From contig JAGONM010000005.1 in the NCBI GenBank assembly GCA_017993055.1, positions 1-64,000 of the forward strand: DNA of 64,000 nt, read 5' to 3'. The position numbers were made by a program, and so were the translations under genes. Below the pieces are notes generated by a model. The model ran no database searches and had not been told where the DNA came from. It worked only from the letters and a program-made list of their open reading frames with translations. This DNA is from Armatimonadota bacterium (GTDB lineage Bacteria; Armatimonadota; UBA5829; DTJY01). Each line of letters opens with the position of its first letter. Within the stretch, counting starts at the first letter, position 1. Shown here one piece after another: positions 42,691 through 51,243 of this stretch.

Positions 42691-44511
42691 CTACTCTACG
42701 GTCACGCTCTTGGCAAGGTTCCTCGGCTGGTCAATCTCGCGACCGAGAATCTGCGACGTCCAGTACGAGAGTAACTGCAGAGGGATCATCGTCGGGACAG
42801 GCATGAAGAGGTCGGCCATCTTCGGCACCCACACCACATAGTCCACTACCTCGCTCAGGTCGGGGTCGCCTTCCTTGAGCAGGGCAAGGATCGTCGCGCC
42901 ACGAGCCTGCATCTCCTTGACGTTGGAGATGGTCTTCTCGCGGACGTGCTCCTGGGTGATCGGAACGATGACCCATGTGTCGTCGGTGATGAGGGCGAGC
43001 GGGCCGTGCTTCATCTCGCCGGCGGCGTATGCCTCGGCATGGATGTAGGATATCTCCTTGAGCTTCAGCGCGCCCTCGAGGCCGACGGCGTAGTCGAGCC
43101 CGCGGCCGAGGAAGTACGCATGCTCCTTCGGGGAGAGCGCCCTGGCGATCTCCTTGATCTGCTCCTCGGTCTTCATCGCTTCGGCGGCCAGTTCGGGGAA
43201 CTTGCGAAGCTCCCGAACGTATTCCTTCTCCTGCTCGGCAGAGATGGTCCCTCTGGCGCGAGCCAGGAAGACACCCATCACGTAGAGGCCGATGATCTGG
43301 GTGATGTACGCCTTGGTCGAGGCGACGCATATCTCCGGGCCGGCCTTCGTGTAGAGGATACTGTCGCACTCTCGATAGAGCGAGCTTCCCACCACGTTGA
43401 CGACGGCGGCCGTGGTCGAGCCGTGCTGCTTGGCGAGTCGGATCGCGGCCAGCGTGTCGGCGGTTTCGCCGGACTGGCTGATGGCAATGACCAGGCTCTT
43501 GTCGTCCAGGATCGGTCCCCTGTATCGGAACTCGGATGCGAGGTCCACCTCTACCGGCACGCCGAGGACCTTCTCGAAGAAGTACTTGCCGACGCACCCG
43601 GCGTAGTATGCCGTGCCACATGCCACGATGTAGATGCGGTTGAACTTCTGGAGCTGCTCAGGAGTGAGCTTCATCTCCTCAAGGTTGATCGTATCATCGG
43701 CGGTCAGCCTGCCTCGGAGGGCGTCCTTGATGACGGCAGGCTGTTCGTGGATCTCCTTGATCATGAAGTGCTCGTAGCCGCCCTTCTCAGCCGCTCCGGC
43801 GTCCCACGTGATCTCGAGCGTTTCGCGCTCGACGGGCGCGCCGCTGACCGAGTTCAGGGTGATGCCGTCCTTGGTCAGAACGGCCATGTCGCCGTCTTCG
43901 AGCACCTTGAAGAAGCGGGTATGTCCCAGCAGGGCCGGGATGTCGGAGGCGATGTAGTTCTCGCCTTCGCCGACGCCAAGGATCAGCGGGCTGTCCTTGC
44001 GCGCGGCGACGAGCATGCCCGGATTGCCGCTGCAGACGACGCCGATCGCGTACGAGCCCTCGACTTCCTTCACGGCGCCGCGGACGGCCTCGAGCAGATC
44101 GCCCTTGTAGTGCTTCTCGACGAGGTGCGCGATGACTTCGGTATCAGTCTCGGACTTGAAGACGTGGCCCTGCTCCATCAACTCGGCCCGAAGATCGAGA
44201 TAGTTCTCGACGATGCCGTTGTGCACGACCGCGATGCTCTCGTCGCAGCTCGTGTGAGGATGCGAGTTCGGGGTCGAAGGCGCGCCGTGGGTCGCCCATC
44301 GGGTGTGGCAGATGCCCAGCGTGCCCTTGAGGTCCTGAGTGATGGCCTGCAACTTCTTGATCTTGCCTACGGTCTTAACCACCTCAAGCCCACCGTCATT
44401 GACGACGGCAACTCCGGCCGAGTCGTAGCCGCGGTACTCCAGCTTTGAGAGCTGATCAAGCAGGGACTCGACGCAGTTCCTGCTTCCAACGAATCCTACG
44501 ATTCCACACAT
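42691..44511 (-). CDS. glmS: Glutamine-fructose-6-phosphate aminotransferase (isomerising)
   Basis: This 606-residue enzyme makes glucosamine 6-phosphate, the first step to UDP-GlcNAc for peptidoglycan and lipopolysaccharide. The N-terminal glutaminase begins with the catalytic Cys2 (MCGIVGFVG) and contains RWATHGAPS; two SIS domains follow (VACGTAYYAGCVGKYFFE, ISQSGETADTLAA; and LGRGLDYAVGLEGALKLKEI), ending in PRNLAKSVTVE. Length is standard. The 242-bp space to purN shows no glmS ribozyme; it does contain scattered degenerate CGCAGAG and CACGGAAG motifs. Confidence 0.96.
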   Translation of the reverse strand: MCGIVGFVGSRNCVESLLDQLSKLEYRGYDSAGVAVVNDGGLEVVKTVGKIKKLQAITQDLKGTLGICHTRWATHGAPSTPNSHPHTSCDESIAVVHNGIVENYLDLRAELMEQGHVFKSETDTEVIAHLVEKHYKGDLLEAVRGAVKEVEGSYAIGVVCSGNPGMLVAARKDSPLILGVGEGENYIASDIPALLGHTRFFKVLEDGDMAVLTKDGITLNSVSGAPVERETLEITWDAGAAEKGGYEHFMIKEIHEQPAVIKDALRGRLTADDTINLEEMKLTPEQLQKFNRIYIVACGTAYYAGCVGKYFFEKVLGVPVEVDLASEFRYRGPILDDKSLVIAISQSGETADTLAAIRLAKQHGSTTAAVVNVVGSSLYRECDSILYTKAGPEICVASTKAYITQIIGLYVMGVFLARARGTISAEQEKEYVRELRKFPELAAEAMKTEEQIKEIARALSPKEHAYFLGRGLDYAVGLEGALKLKEISYIHAEAYAAGEMKHGPLALITDDTWVIVPITQEHVREKTISNVKEMQARGATILALLKEGDPDLSEVVDYVVWVPKMADLFMPVPTMIPLQLLSYWTSQILGREIDQPRNLAKSVTVE

Positions 44512-44753
44512 TCTGAATCTCCCTCGATTCTTTCTAAGAACACGGAAGCACGGAAGGGGATGGAAAAACAGGAATCATTCTAAGCAAATGCCCTGTTCCC
44601 TCTGTATCTCTGCGTTCTTTGGTTTAGTAAACTTCTGCCGCCTGACACAATAAGGCGACGCGGCACGACATGCCCGCGTCGTCGCGACAACTAAGTCAGT
44701 CGTTGGATATGATACCACAGGAGAACGGGTTCGTAAAGGGGTTGCGAAAACGA

Positions 44754-45389
44754 TTACACAGACGGAAGCACGCGAACAATACGTCCCTCGACCTTGAGAC
44801 GGCCCTGGGCGAAGAGCTGTACGGCTTCGACGTAGGACTGGTGCTCCAAGGGCAGGATTCGGGCGGCGAGCGTTTCGGGAGTGTCGCCCTCCTCGACGGG
44901 GACGCACTTCTGGATGATGATCGGGCCCGTGTCGTACTGCTCGTCAACGAAATGTATCGTGCAACCGGAAACCTTCGCGCCGTACTCGATCACGGCATTG
45001 TGGACGTGCTCGCCGTACATACCCTTGCCGCAGAACGAGGGGATCAGCGCGGCATGGGTGTTCATGATGCGCGCGCGGTAGGCCTTGACGATCTCCAGGG
45101 GCAGGATGCGCATGTACCCGGCGAGGCAGATAAGGTCTACCTGATGCTCCGAAAGGAAGTCCATGATTCGGCGGCCGTAGCCCTCGTCGGTGTCGAACTC
45201 TTTGGGGCGCACCTCGACCGCCGGGATGCCGTTGTCGCGGGCGCGCTGCATGGCGGGCGCATCGTCCTTGACGCCGATGACGACGGCGACGCGTCCGTCA
45301 ATGCGACCGTCCTTGCAGGCGTCTATGATCGCCTGGAGGTTGCTCCCACGGCCGTGGCCGGAGATCATTACGGCGATGTTGATGCTCAT
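44754..45389 (-). CDS. purN: Phosphoribosylglycinamide formyltransferase
   Basis: This 211-residue enzyme transfers a formyl group from 10-formyl-tetrahydrofolate to GAR, the third step of purine synthesis. MISGHGRGSNLQAIID, LAGYMRILP, NTHAALIPSFCGKGMYG and HFVDEQYDTGPII are the known active-site and folate segments. The usual loop Pro-Ser-Phe-x-Gly is followed here by KGMYGEHVHNAV. ATG 45389 has GGAGGGCG upstream; the longer frame runs into the repeat between purM and purN and is rejected. Confidence 0.95.
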   Translation of the reverse strand: MSINIAVMISGHGRGSNLQAIIDACKDGRIDGRVAVVIGVKDDAPAMQRARDNGIPAVEVRPKEFDTDEGYGRRIMDFLSEHQVDLICLAGYMRILPLEIVKAYRARIMNTHAALIPSFCGKGMYGEHVHNAVIEYGAKVSGCTIHFVDEQYDTGPIIIQKCVPVEEGDTPETLAARILPLEHQSYVEAVQLFAQGRLKVEGRIVRVLPSV

Positions 45390-45400
45390 GCGACGCCCTC

Positions 45401-45476
45401 CTACTCGTGAATCGTACTCGTAATCGTAATCGAAAACTTCGATTACGATTACGATTTGGAGCACGACTACGAACGT
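45401..45476. repeat. Hexanucleotide-type repeat with perfect palindrome between purM and purN
   Basis: Degenerate 6-nt units (TACTCG, TAATCG, GATTAC) fill the purM-purN spacer. In the middle, AATCGTAATCGAA (45422-45434) and TTCGATTACGATT (45438-45450) form a perfect 13-bp inverted repeat with a 3-nt loop. It starts at the purM stop and ends 11 bp from the purN start, with the purN Shine-Dalgarno beside it. Confidence 0.75.
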
Positions 45477-46511
45477 CTAGACGATCTGGACTTCGCGGCT
45501 GCCCTTGCGGACCTCGCCGATGTACAACGCAGTCTCGCCCATCTCAGCCAGGCGGGTTAGAACCGCGCTCTCATCTTCCTTGGGTACGATCAGCACGAAG
45601 CCGATGCCCATGTTGAACGCGCGGTACATCTCTCGATCCGAGACGTTGCCAAGTTCCTGGATCAGCTGGAAGATGGTCGGCGGGGTGAAGGTCCGGCGCT
45701 CGACCACGGCCTGGCAGTCCGCCGGAAGCGCCCTCGGGATGTTGTCGTAGAAGCCTCCGCCGGTGATGTGGGCCATCCCGTGGACATCGAACTCGCCGAG
45801 GATCGCCTGCACCGATCGGCAGTAGCTCCTGTGCGGACGCAGCAGTTCCTCGCCCAGAGTCATGTCCAGGCCCGGCACGAACTGGTCCACTCGAAGCTTC
45901 GCCTTCTCGAGGAAGATGTTCCTCACCAGCGAGAAGCCGTTAGTATGCAGGCCGTTTGACGCGAGCCCGATGAGCACGTCGCCGGGAAGGGCCTTCGAGC
46001 CGTCCACGATCTTCTCCCGGTCAACGACGCCGACTATGCACCCCGCGAGGTCGTATTCGCCGGCGAGATACATTCCCGGCATCTCGGCGGTCTCCCCGCC
46101 GAGCAGAACGCAGTCGTGAGCCTTGCACGCCTCCGAGAGCCCCTTCACGACATCCACGACCACGGACGGCAGCAGTTGCCCGGTGCCGAAGTAATCGAGG
46201 AAGAAGAGAGGCCTGGCGCCCTGGACCAGGATGTCGTTGACGCAATGGTTGACGAGATCAATGCCGATGGTGTCGTGCTTGTTCATGGAGAAGGCGATCT
46301 TCAGCTTCGTGCCGACGCCGTCTATGCTCGAGACCAATATGGGCTCGCTGATACCCGCCAGATCGAGCCTGAACATCCCGCCGAACGCGCCGACATCGGC
46401 GAGCACGTTCGACGTGAACGTCCCGCGGATGTATTCTTTCATGCGTAGAACGGCCTCGTTGCCGGCATCTATGTTTACTCCCGCATCCTTGTAGGTCGAG
46501 ATGTCGTCCAT
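45477..46511 (-). CDS. purM: Phosphoribosylformylglycinamidine cyclo-ligase (AIR synthetase)
   Basis: This 344-residue enzyme closes the imidazole ring of AIR using ATP. Recognisable stretches are YKDAGVNIDAGNEAV at the N-terminus, VSSIDGVGTKLKIA, LLGGETAEMPGMY and ITGGGFYDNIPRALP. The ATG at 46511 has GGAGGAATCC at the right distance; the ORF is open 15 nt further. It follows purF by 99 bp and precedes purN after a repeat spacer. Confidence 0.95.
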   Translation of the reverse strand: MDDISTYKDAGVNIDAGNEAVLRMKEYIRGTFTSNVLADVGAFGGMFRLDLAGISEPILVSSIDGVGTKLKIAFSMNKHDTIGIDLVNHCVNDILVQGARPLFFLDYFGTGQLLPSVVVDVVKGLSEACKAHDCVLLGGETAEMPGMYLAGEYDLAGCIVGVVDREKIVDGSKALPGDVLIGLASNGLHTNGFSLVRNIFLEKAKLRVDQFVPGLDMTLGEELLRPHRSYCRSVQAILGEFDVHGMAHITGGGFYDNIPRALPADCQAVVERRTFTPPTIFQLIQELGNVSDREMYRAFNMGIGFVLIVPKEDESAVLTRLAEMGETALYIGEVRKGSREVQIV

Positions 46512-46610
46512 GGTGGATTCCTCCAATCACCGTGATTCGGAGCGAGGCGGAGAACCTCCCGCGGTCGAAACAGGATTCCTCGCTTCGCTCAGAACGACGG
46601 GGGTCGTGAG

Positions 46611-48095
46611 CTAACTCGCCCGCGACTTCGGCTTCCTGTGGCTAAGAACGGCGGTCTTGCCGTGGTCGGCAGGCTGATCTCCGCCGTCTTCCAGCGCAAA
46701 CTTGCACACCTTGAGGTCTTCGGGAATCTCGATGGGGTATTTTCCATCGAAGCAGGCCAGGCAGAACTTGTCGCGCCTGCAACCAAGGGCCTTCACCAGG
46801 CCCGGAATACTCAGGTACCCGAGGCTGTCTGCACCGATGTGGTCCTTGATATCGTCGTTCGTTCGGCCCGAGGCGATCAGTTCCTTCTGCTTGGCCATAT
46901 CTATGCCGTAGAAACACGGGTACTTGATCGGCGGCGAGCTGATCCTGACGTGGACCTCCCGGGCGCCCGCATCCTTCAGCATTTTGATCGTCGGACCGGT
47001 CGTCGTGCCGCGCACTATGCTGTCCTCGACCATCACTATCTTCTTTCCCGCGAGCGTCTCCTTGAGCGGGGCGAACTTCATCTGCACGCCGAGTTCGCGC
47101 ATCCGCTGATCAGGCTCGATGAACGTGCGGTGGACGTAGCGGTTCTTGATGACGCCCTCGCTGTAGGGTATCCGCGAGGCCTGCGCGTAGCCGATAGCTG
47201 CGGGCGTGCCGGTGTCCGGGATCGGGATGACGACGTTGGCGCCGGGAGCGGGGCACTCCTCGGCCAACTCGTGGCCCATCCGCTGCCTGGCGAGATGGAG
47301 CGTCTTGCCGTACATGTGGGAGTCGGGCCGCGCGAAGTAGATGAACTCGAAGACGCAGAGCGCGTGGCGCTTGGTCGGGACAACCTGAGTCTCGGTGATG
47401 CCGTTCGTGTCAATGACGACCATCTCACCCGGCTCGACCTCGCGCAGGTACTTGCTGCCGACGAGGTGGAGCGAGCACGTCTCGGACGACAGGACGTAGG
47501 AGCCGTTTAGCCGTCCGAGACTGAGCGGCCTGATGCCGTATGGGTCCCTGACCCCGATCAACTTGTCCTGCGCGAGGATAACCAGCGAATACGAGCCCTT
47601 GGCCTTGTGCATCATATCCTCGATGGCCCGCTCGATGGTGGTCTCGCCGCTGCGGGCAATCAGCCGCGCCATGACCTCGGTGTCGCTGGTTGACTCGAAC
47701 GTCTCGCCCTGAGCGACGAGATCGGCGCGAAGCTCCGAGGTGTTGATGAGGTTGCCGTTGTGGCCGAGGGCGATCGTGCCCCAGGGCGACTCGCAGACCA
47801 CCGGCTGGGCGTTGCAGAGGACGCTCGATCCCGTGGTGGAGTAGCGGTTGTGCCCGATGGCGATGTGGCCCTTGAGATCGAGCAGGATGTGCTCGTCGAA
47901 GACCTGAGTCACGAGGCCCATGTCCTTGAAAACGCGCACCGTCCGGCCGTCGGACACGGCCATGCCGGCACTCTCCTGCCCTCGGTGCTGGAGGCCGAAC
48001 AGGCCGAAATACGTCAGCCTGGCGACATCCTCGCCTTCAGCGTAGACACCGAATACTCCGCATTGTTCACGTGGCCGGTCGAGTGAATCTGACAA
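46611..48095 (-). CDS. purF: Amidophosphoribosyltransferase, Fe-S type
   Basis: This 494-residue enzyme commits PRPP to purine synthesis. A short propeptide (SDSLDRPREQ) precedes the catalytic Cys (CGVFGVYAE). The C-terminal PRPP site is VMVEDSIVRGTTT. Four cysteines match the [4Fe-4S] ligands of the Bacillus-type enzyme: one in KRHALCVFEF, one in KYPCFYGID, and the pair CLAC near residue 450; this form is matured and is oxygen-sensitive in relatives. The start TTG (48095) has GGGGGAC upstream and is consistent with propeptide length. It is 30 bp after purB. Confidence 0.95.
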   Translation of the reverse strand: MSDSLDRPREQCGVFGVYAEGEDVARLTYFGLFGLQHRGQESAGMAVSDGRTVRVFKDMGLVTQVFDEHILLDLKGHIAIGHNRYSTTGSSVLCNAQPVVCESPWGTIALGHNGNLINTSELRADLVAQGETFESTSDTEVMARLIARSGETTIERAIEDMMHKAKGSYSLVILAQDKLIGVRDPYGIRPLSLGRLNGSYVLSSETCSLHLVGSKYLREVEPGEMVVIDTNGITETQVVPTKRHALCVFEFIYFARPDSHMYGKTLHLARQRMGHELAEECPAPGANVVIPIPDTGTPAAIGYAQASRIPYSEGVIKNRYVHRTFIEPDQRMRELGVQMKFAPLKETLAGKKIVMVEDSIVRGTTTGPTIKMLKDAGAREVHVRISSPPIKYPCFYGIDMAKQKELIASGRTNDDIKDHIGADSLGYLSIPGLVKALGCRRDKFCLACFDGKYPIEIPEDLKVCKFALEDGGDQPADHGKTAVLSHRKPKSRAS

Positions 48096-48125
48096 TGTAG
48101 TACGTCCCCCTGTTGATCACAGGAC

Positions 48126-49415
48126 TCAGAGCCCCAACCTCTCGAAGACCACGTCAACGTTGCGGACATGGTGCTTGTAGTCGAACAGTTCGTCAAGGTC
48201 GTGCTTGCTGAGAAGGCCGAGAACACGCTGGTCGGACTCCAGGGCGTGCCGGAAACTCTCGCCGGCCCAGGCCTTCGCGGCGTTCTCCTGCGCGATGACG
48301 TAGGCTTCCTCGCGGGACAGGCCCTTCTCGACCATCTTAAGCATGATCCGCTCCGAAAAGACGAGCCCGCCCATCTGCTGCATGTTGCGAGTCATGTTCT
48401 CCGGGTAGACGACCATCCGCTCGACGACCCGCGCGAACGTGTGCAGCAGGTAGTCAACGAGGATGCAGTTGTCCGGGATGACGATTCGCTCGACGGACGA
48501 GTTGGTCAGGTCGCGCTCGTGCCAGGAGACGATGTTCTCGAGCGCCGGGAACGAGTTCGCGCGCACGACCCGCGACAGACCGGCAACCTGCTCCGACAGG
48601 CGCGGGTTGCGCTTGTGCGGCATCGCCGACGAGCCCTTCTGACCCTTGAGGAAGTATTCCTGGACTTCGAGTATCTCGGTGCGCTGAAGGTTTCGCAGTT
48701 CGGTAGCAAAGCTCTCGAGCGAACCGGCGATGATCGCCAGCGCAGTGAGGTACTCGGCGTGGCGGTCGCGGGCGATGATCTGGGTGGAGTGCTCCGCTAC
48801 CTTCAGGCCGAGCGTGTCACAAACATACTGCTCGATGCGGGGGTCTATGTTCGCGTATATTCCGACCGCACCCGAGACCTTGCCAAAGCTGATGGCCTCT
48901 CGCGCGGAGTGCATCCTCTCGAGGTCGCGGAGGACCTGCGCGTACCATCCAGCGAGCTTGAACCCGAAGGTGATCGGCTCGGCGTGGATTCCATGGGTCC
49001 GCCCGATCATGAGGGTGTACTTGTGCTCCCGCGCCTTCTCCGCCACGACCTCCGCGAGGTGACCGAGGTCTTCGATGATGAGGTCGGCGGACTGCTTCAT
49101 CAGCAGGCACAGCGCGGTATCCACGATATCATAGGAGGTAACACCGTAGTGGACGTACTTTCCCTCCTCGCCGAGGTTCTCCGTGACGGCCTTCACGAAA
49201 GCCATCACATCGTGCTGGGTGGTCTCTTCGATCTGGAGGATGCGCTCGACCGTGAACTTCGCGCCGGCCTTGATCTTCGCGGGGGCATCCGCGGGGATGT
49301 AACCGTACCGCGCCAGCCCCTCAGCGACGGCGATCTCGACGTCGAGCCACGCCTGGAAGCGGTTGTGCTGGTCCCAGATGGCCCTCATCTTCGGGAGCGA
49401 GTAGCGTAGGATCAT
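48126..49415 (-). CDS. purB: Adenylosuccinate lyase
   Basis: This 429-residue enzyme of the fumarase/aspartase superfamily releases fumarate twice in purine synthesis, from SAICAR and from adenylosuccinate. The signature GSSAMPHKRNP is exact, with RTHGIHAEPITFG and TSYDIVDTALC. The ATG at 49415 overlaps the purE stop by 4 bp and gives the family start MILRYSLPKMRAIW; the longer open frame is rejected. It is part of the purD-E-B-F-M-N order. Confidence 0.96.
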   Translation of the reverse strand: MILRYSLPKMRAIWDQHNRFQAWLDVEIAVAEGLARYGYIPADAPAKIKAGAKFTVERILQIEETTQHDVMAFVKAVTENLGEEGKYVHYGVTSYDIVDTALCLLMKQSADLIIEDLGHLAEVVAEKAREHKYTLMIGRTHGIHAEPITFGFKLAGWYAQVLRDLERMHSAREAISFGKVSGAVGIYANIDPRIEQYVCDTLGLKVAEHSTQIIARDRHAEYLTALAIIAGSLESFATELRNLQRTEILEVQEYFLKGQKGSSAMPHKRNPRLSEQVAGLSRVVRANSFPALENIVSWHERDLTNSSVERIVIPDNCILVDYLLHTFARVVERMVVYPENMTRNMQQMGGLVFSERIMLKMVEKGLSREEAYVIAQENAAKAWAGESFRHALESDQRVLGLLSKHDLDELFDYKHHVRNVDVVFERLGL

Positions 49416-49891
49416 ACCGGTTTCTTGCCCTTCTCCTCTATGCTCTTTTCGAGTCCGCTCTTGTAATCCTTGATCTTCTGACGCAACCCGGGATGCTTGA
49501 GCGACAGAATCTGAGCCGCCAGCACACCGGCGTTCTTCGCGCCGTTGATACCGACGGTAGCTACGGGAACGCCCGACGGCATCTGCACGATGGAAAGCAG
49601 AGAGTCGAGTCCGTCCAGTACCGTCTTGATCGGTACGCCGATGACCGGCAGAGGCGTGAGCGAGGCAATGACTCCCGCGAGGTGGGCCGAACCGCCCGCC
49701 CCGGCGATGATCGCGTCGAACCCGGCATCCTCGGCACCCTCGGCGAACCGCGCCGCGAGATGAGGACTTCTGTGCGCAGAGACTATTCTGACCTCGCACT
49801 CCACGCCGAGGTCGTTCAAGATATCCGCTGCTTCCTGCATGACCGGGAGGTCCGAATCACTCCCCATGACTATCGCGACTTTGCCGGCCAA
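49412..49891 (-). CDS. purE: N5-carboxyaminoimidazole ribonucleotide mutase (PurE, class I)
   Basis: This 159-residue enzyme converts N5-CAIR to CAIR. MGSDSDLPVMQ, the catalytic histidine region SAHRSPHLA and AGAGGSAHLAGVIAS are all present. The start TTG (49891) has GGAGGG upstream. No purK is visible in the window; class I enzymes normally use PurK product, so purK is expected elsewhere. It overlaps purB by 4 bp. Confidence 0.93.
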   Translation of the reverse strand: MAGKVAIVMGSDSDLPVMQEAADILNDLGVECEVRIVSAHRSPHLAARFAEGAEDAGFDAIIAGAGGSAHLAGVIASLTPLPVIGVPIKTVLDGLDSLLSIVQMPSGVPVATVGINGAKNAGVLAAQILSLKHPGLRQKIKDYKSGLEKSIEEKGKKPV

Positions 49892-49926
49892 CGGTTCTTT
49901 GCCCTCCGGGGAAGAGTACTGGTCTG

Positions 49927-49962
49927 ACGGGACTCACGGGTCGTATGGAATCTACAGGATCA
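49927..49962 (+). repeat. Nonanucleotide repeat array, purD-purE spacer
   Basis: Four degenerate 9-nt units (ACGGGACTC, ACGGGTCGT, ATGGAATCT, ACAGGATCA) fill the 68-bp spacer and touch the purD stop codon. Confidence 0.6.
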
Positions 49963-51243
49963 CTCTATCACGCGCGCGCCGATATCGGTGCGAAAGTGCA
50001 TGTTCTCGAACTTGATCCTGCTGGCGCCGACGTATGCCCTGTCCCGAGCCTCGCGGAACGATCTGCCGACCGCGGTAACTCCGAGCACGCGCCCTCCGGC
50101 AGTCAACGTCCGGCCGTCAACCATCCTGGTGCCGGCGTGAAAGACGGTTACGCCCTCAACCGCAGCGGCTTCATCGAGGCCGGTAATCGGCTTGCCCGTC
50201 TCGTACTTGCCGGGGTATCCGCCGGACGCCAGCACAACGCAGACTGCACTGCCATTATAGCATTTCACGTCGAGCGAGTCGAGCCGGCCATCCAGGGAAG
50301 CCTCGATCAACTCGATCAGATCGGTCTCCAGCAGAGGGAGCATCACCTGTGTCTCGGGGTCGCCGAACCGGGCGTTGTACTCGATGACCTGAGGGCCCTC
50401 TGCCGTGAGCATAATTCCGCAGTAGAGGGTGCCGGTGTAGGTGCGACCCTCGGCCTTCATCGCGGCGACGGCAGGCTTGATGAGGGTCTCGATGCACTGA
50501 TCGTACATCGCCGGCGGGACGACCGGCACGGGTGAGTAGCAACCCATCCCGCCGGTGTTAGGGCCCTTGTCACCATCGTAGACGCGCTTGTAGTCCTGCG
50601 CGGGAGTCAGGGGCGCAACGTGCGTGCCATCTGTGATGACGATCAGCGAGGCCTCCTGGCCGGAGATGCGCTCCTCGACCAATATGCGTTCGCCCGCTTC
50701 GCCGAAGACCTTCTTCACCATCATGTCGTCTACGGCATCGAGCGCCTGGGACTTCGTGTCGCAGATGATGACTCCCTTCCCGAGCGCCAGCCCGTCGGCC
50801 TTGACGACGATCGGCAGATCCTGGGACCCGCCGGACAGATCCTCGATGTATGCGTTCGCCCTGGCAGGATCGTCGAAGACGCGGAAATCGGCGGTCGGGA
50901 TGCCGTACTTCTTCATCAACTCCTTGGAGAAGACCTTGCTGCCCTCGATAGCGGCGGCGGCCTTGCCGGGGCCGAAGGTTCGAACCTCGGCGGCACGGAG
51001 AGCGTCGGCCATGCCGTCGAAGAGCGGGTTGTCGGGGCCGATGATGACGAGGTCAATCGCCTGCTCCTTCGAGAACGCCACGATGCCCGGGGTGTCCGTG
51101 ACCTTGATATCAACGCACTCGGCGAGTTGGGCCGTCCCCGCGTTGCCGGGGGCGCAGTATATCTTTTCGACTCTCGGGCTTTGCGCTGCCTTCCAGGCCA
51201 ATGCGTGCTCGCGGCCCCCTGAGCCGACGATGAGGACTCTCAT
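49960..51243 (-). CDS. purD: Phosphoribosylamine-glycine ligase (GAR synthetase)
   Basis: This 427-residue ATP-grasp enzyme joins glycine to phosphoribosylamine. The N-terminus is VLIVGSGGREHALAWK; the grasp domain contains PIVVKADGLALGKGV, GMGCYSPVP and EYNARFGDPETQVM. Length and order of domains are normal. Its ATG overlaps the dnaB stop by 4 bp, so purine synthesis genes are coupled to replication genes here. Confidence 0.96.
   Translation of the reverse strand: MRVLIVGSGGREHALAWKAAQSPRVEKIYCAPGNAGTAQLAECVDIKVTDTPGIVAFSKEQAIDLVIIGPDNPLFDGMADALRAAEVRTFGPGKAAAAIEGSKVFSKELMKKYGIPTADFRVFDDPARANAYIEDLSGGSQDLPIVVKADGLALGKGVIICDTKSQALDAVDDMMVKKVFGEAGERILVEERISGQEASLIVITDGTHVAPLTPAQDYKRVYDGDKGPNTGGMGCYSPVPVVPPAMYDQCIETLIKPAVAAMKAEGRTYTGTLYCGIMLTAEGPQVIEYNARFGDPETQVMLPLLETDLIELIEASLDGRLDSLDVKCYNGSAVCVVLASGGYPGKYETGKPITGLDEAAAVEGVTVFHAGTRMVDGRTLTAGGRVLGVTAVGRSFREARDRAYVGASRIKFENMHFRTDIGARVIE

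Noticed and set aside
44512-44753. glmS ribozyme upstream of glmS
   Set aside because: The conserved core and the cleavage site pattern were not found before the glmS start; only degenerate CGCAGAG/CACGGAAG motifs are there.
44754-45464. Longer purN product starting inside the purM-purN repeat
   Set aside because: The extra residues are translated repeat (Tyr/Asp-rich), while ATG 45389 has a good Shine-Dalgarno and the normal family N-terminus.
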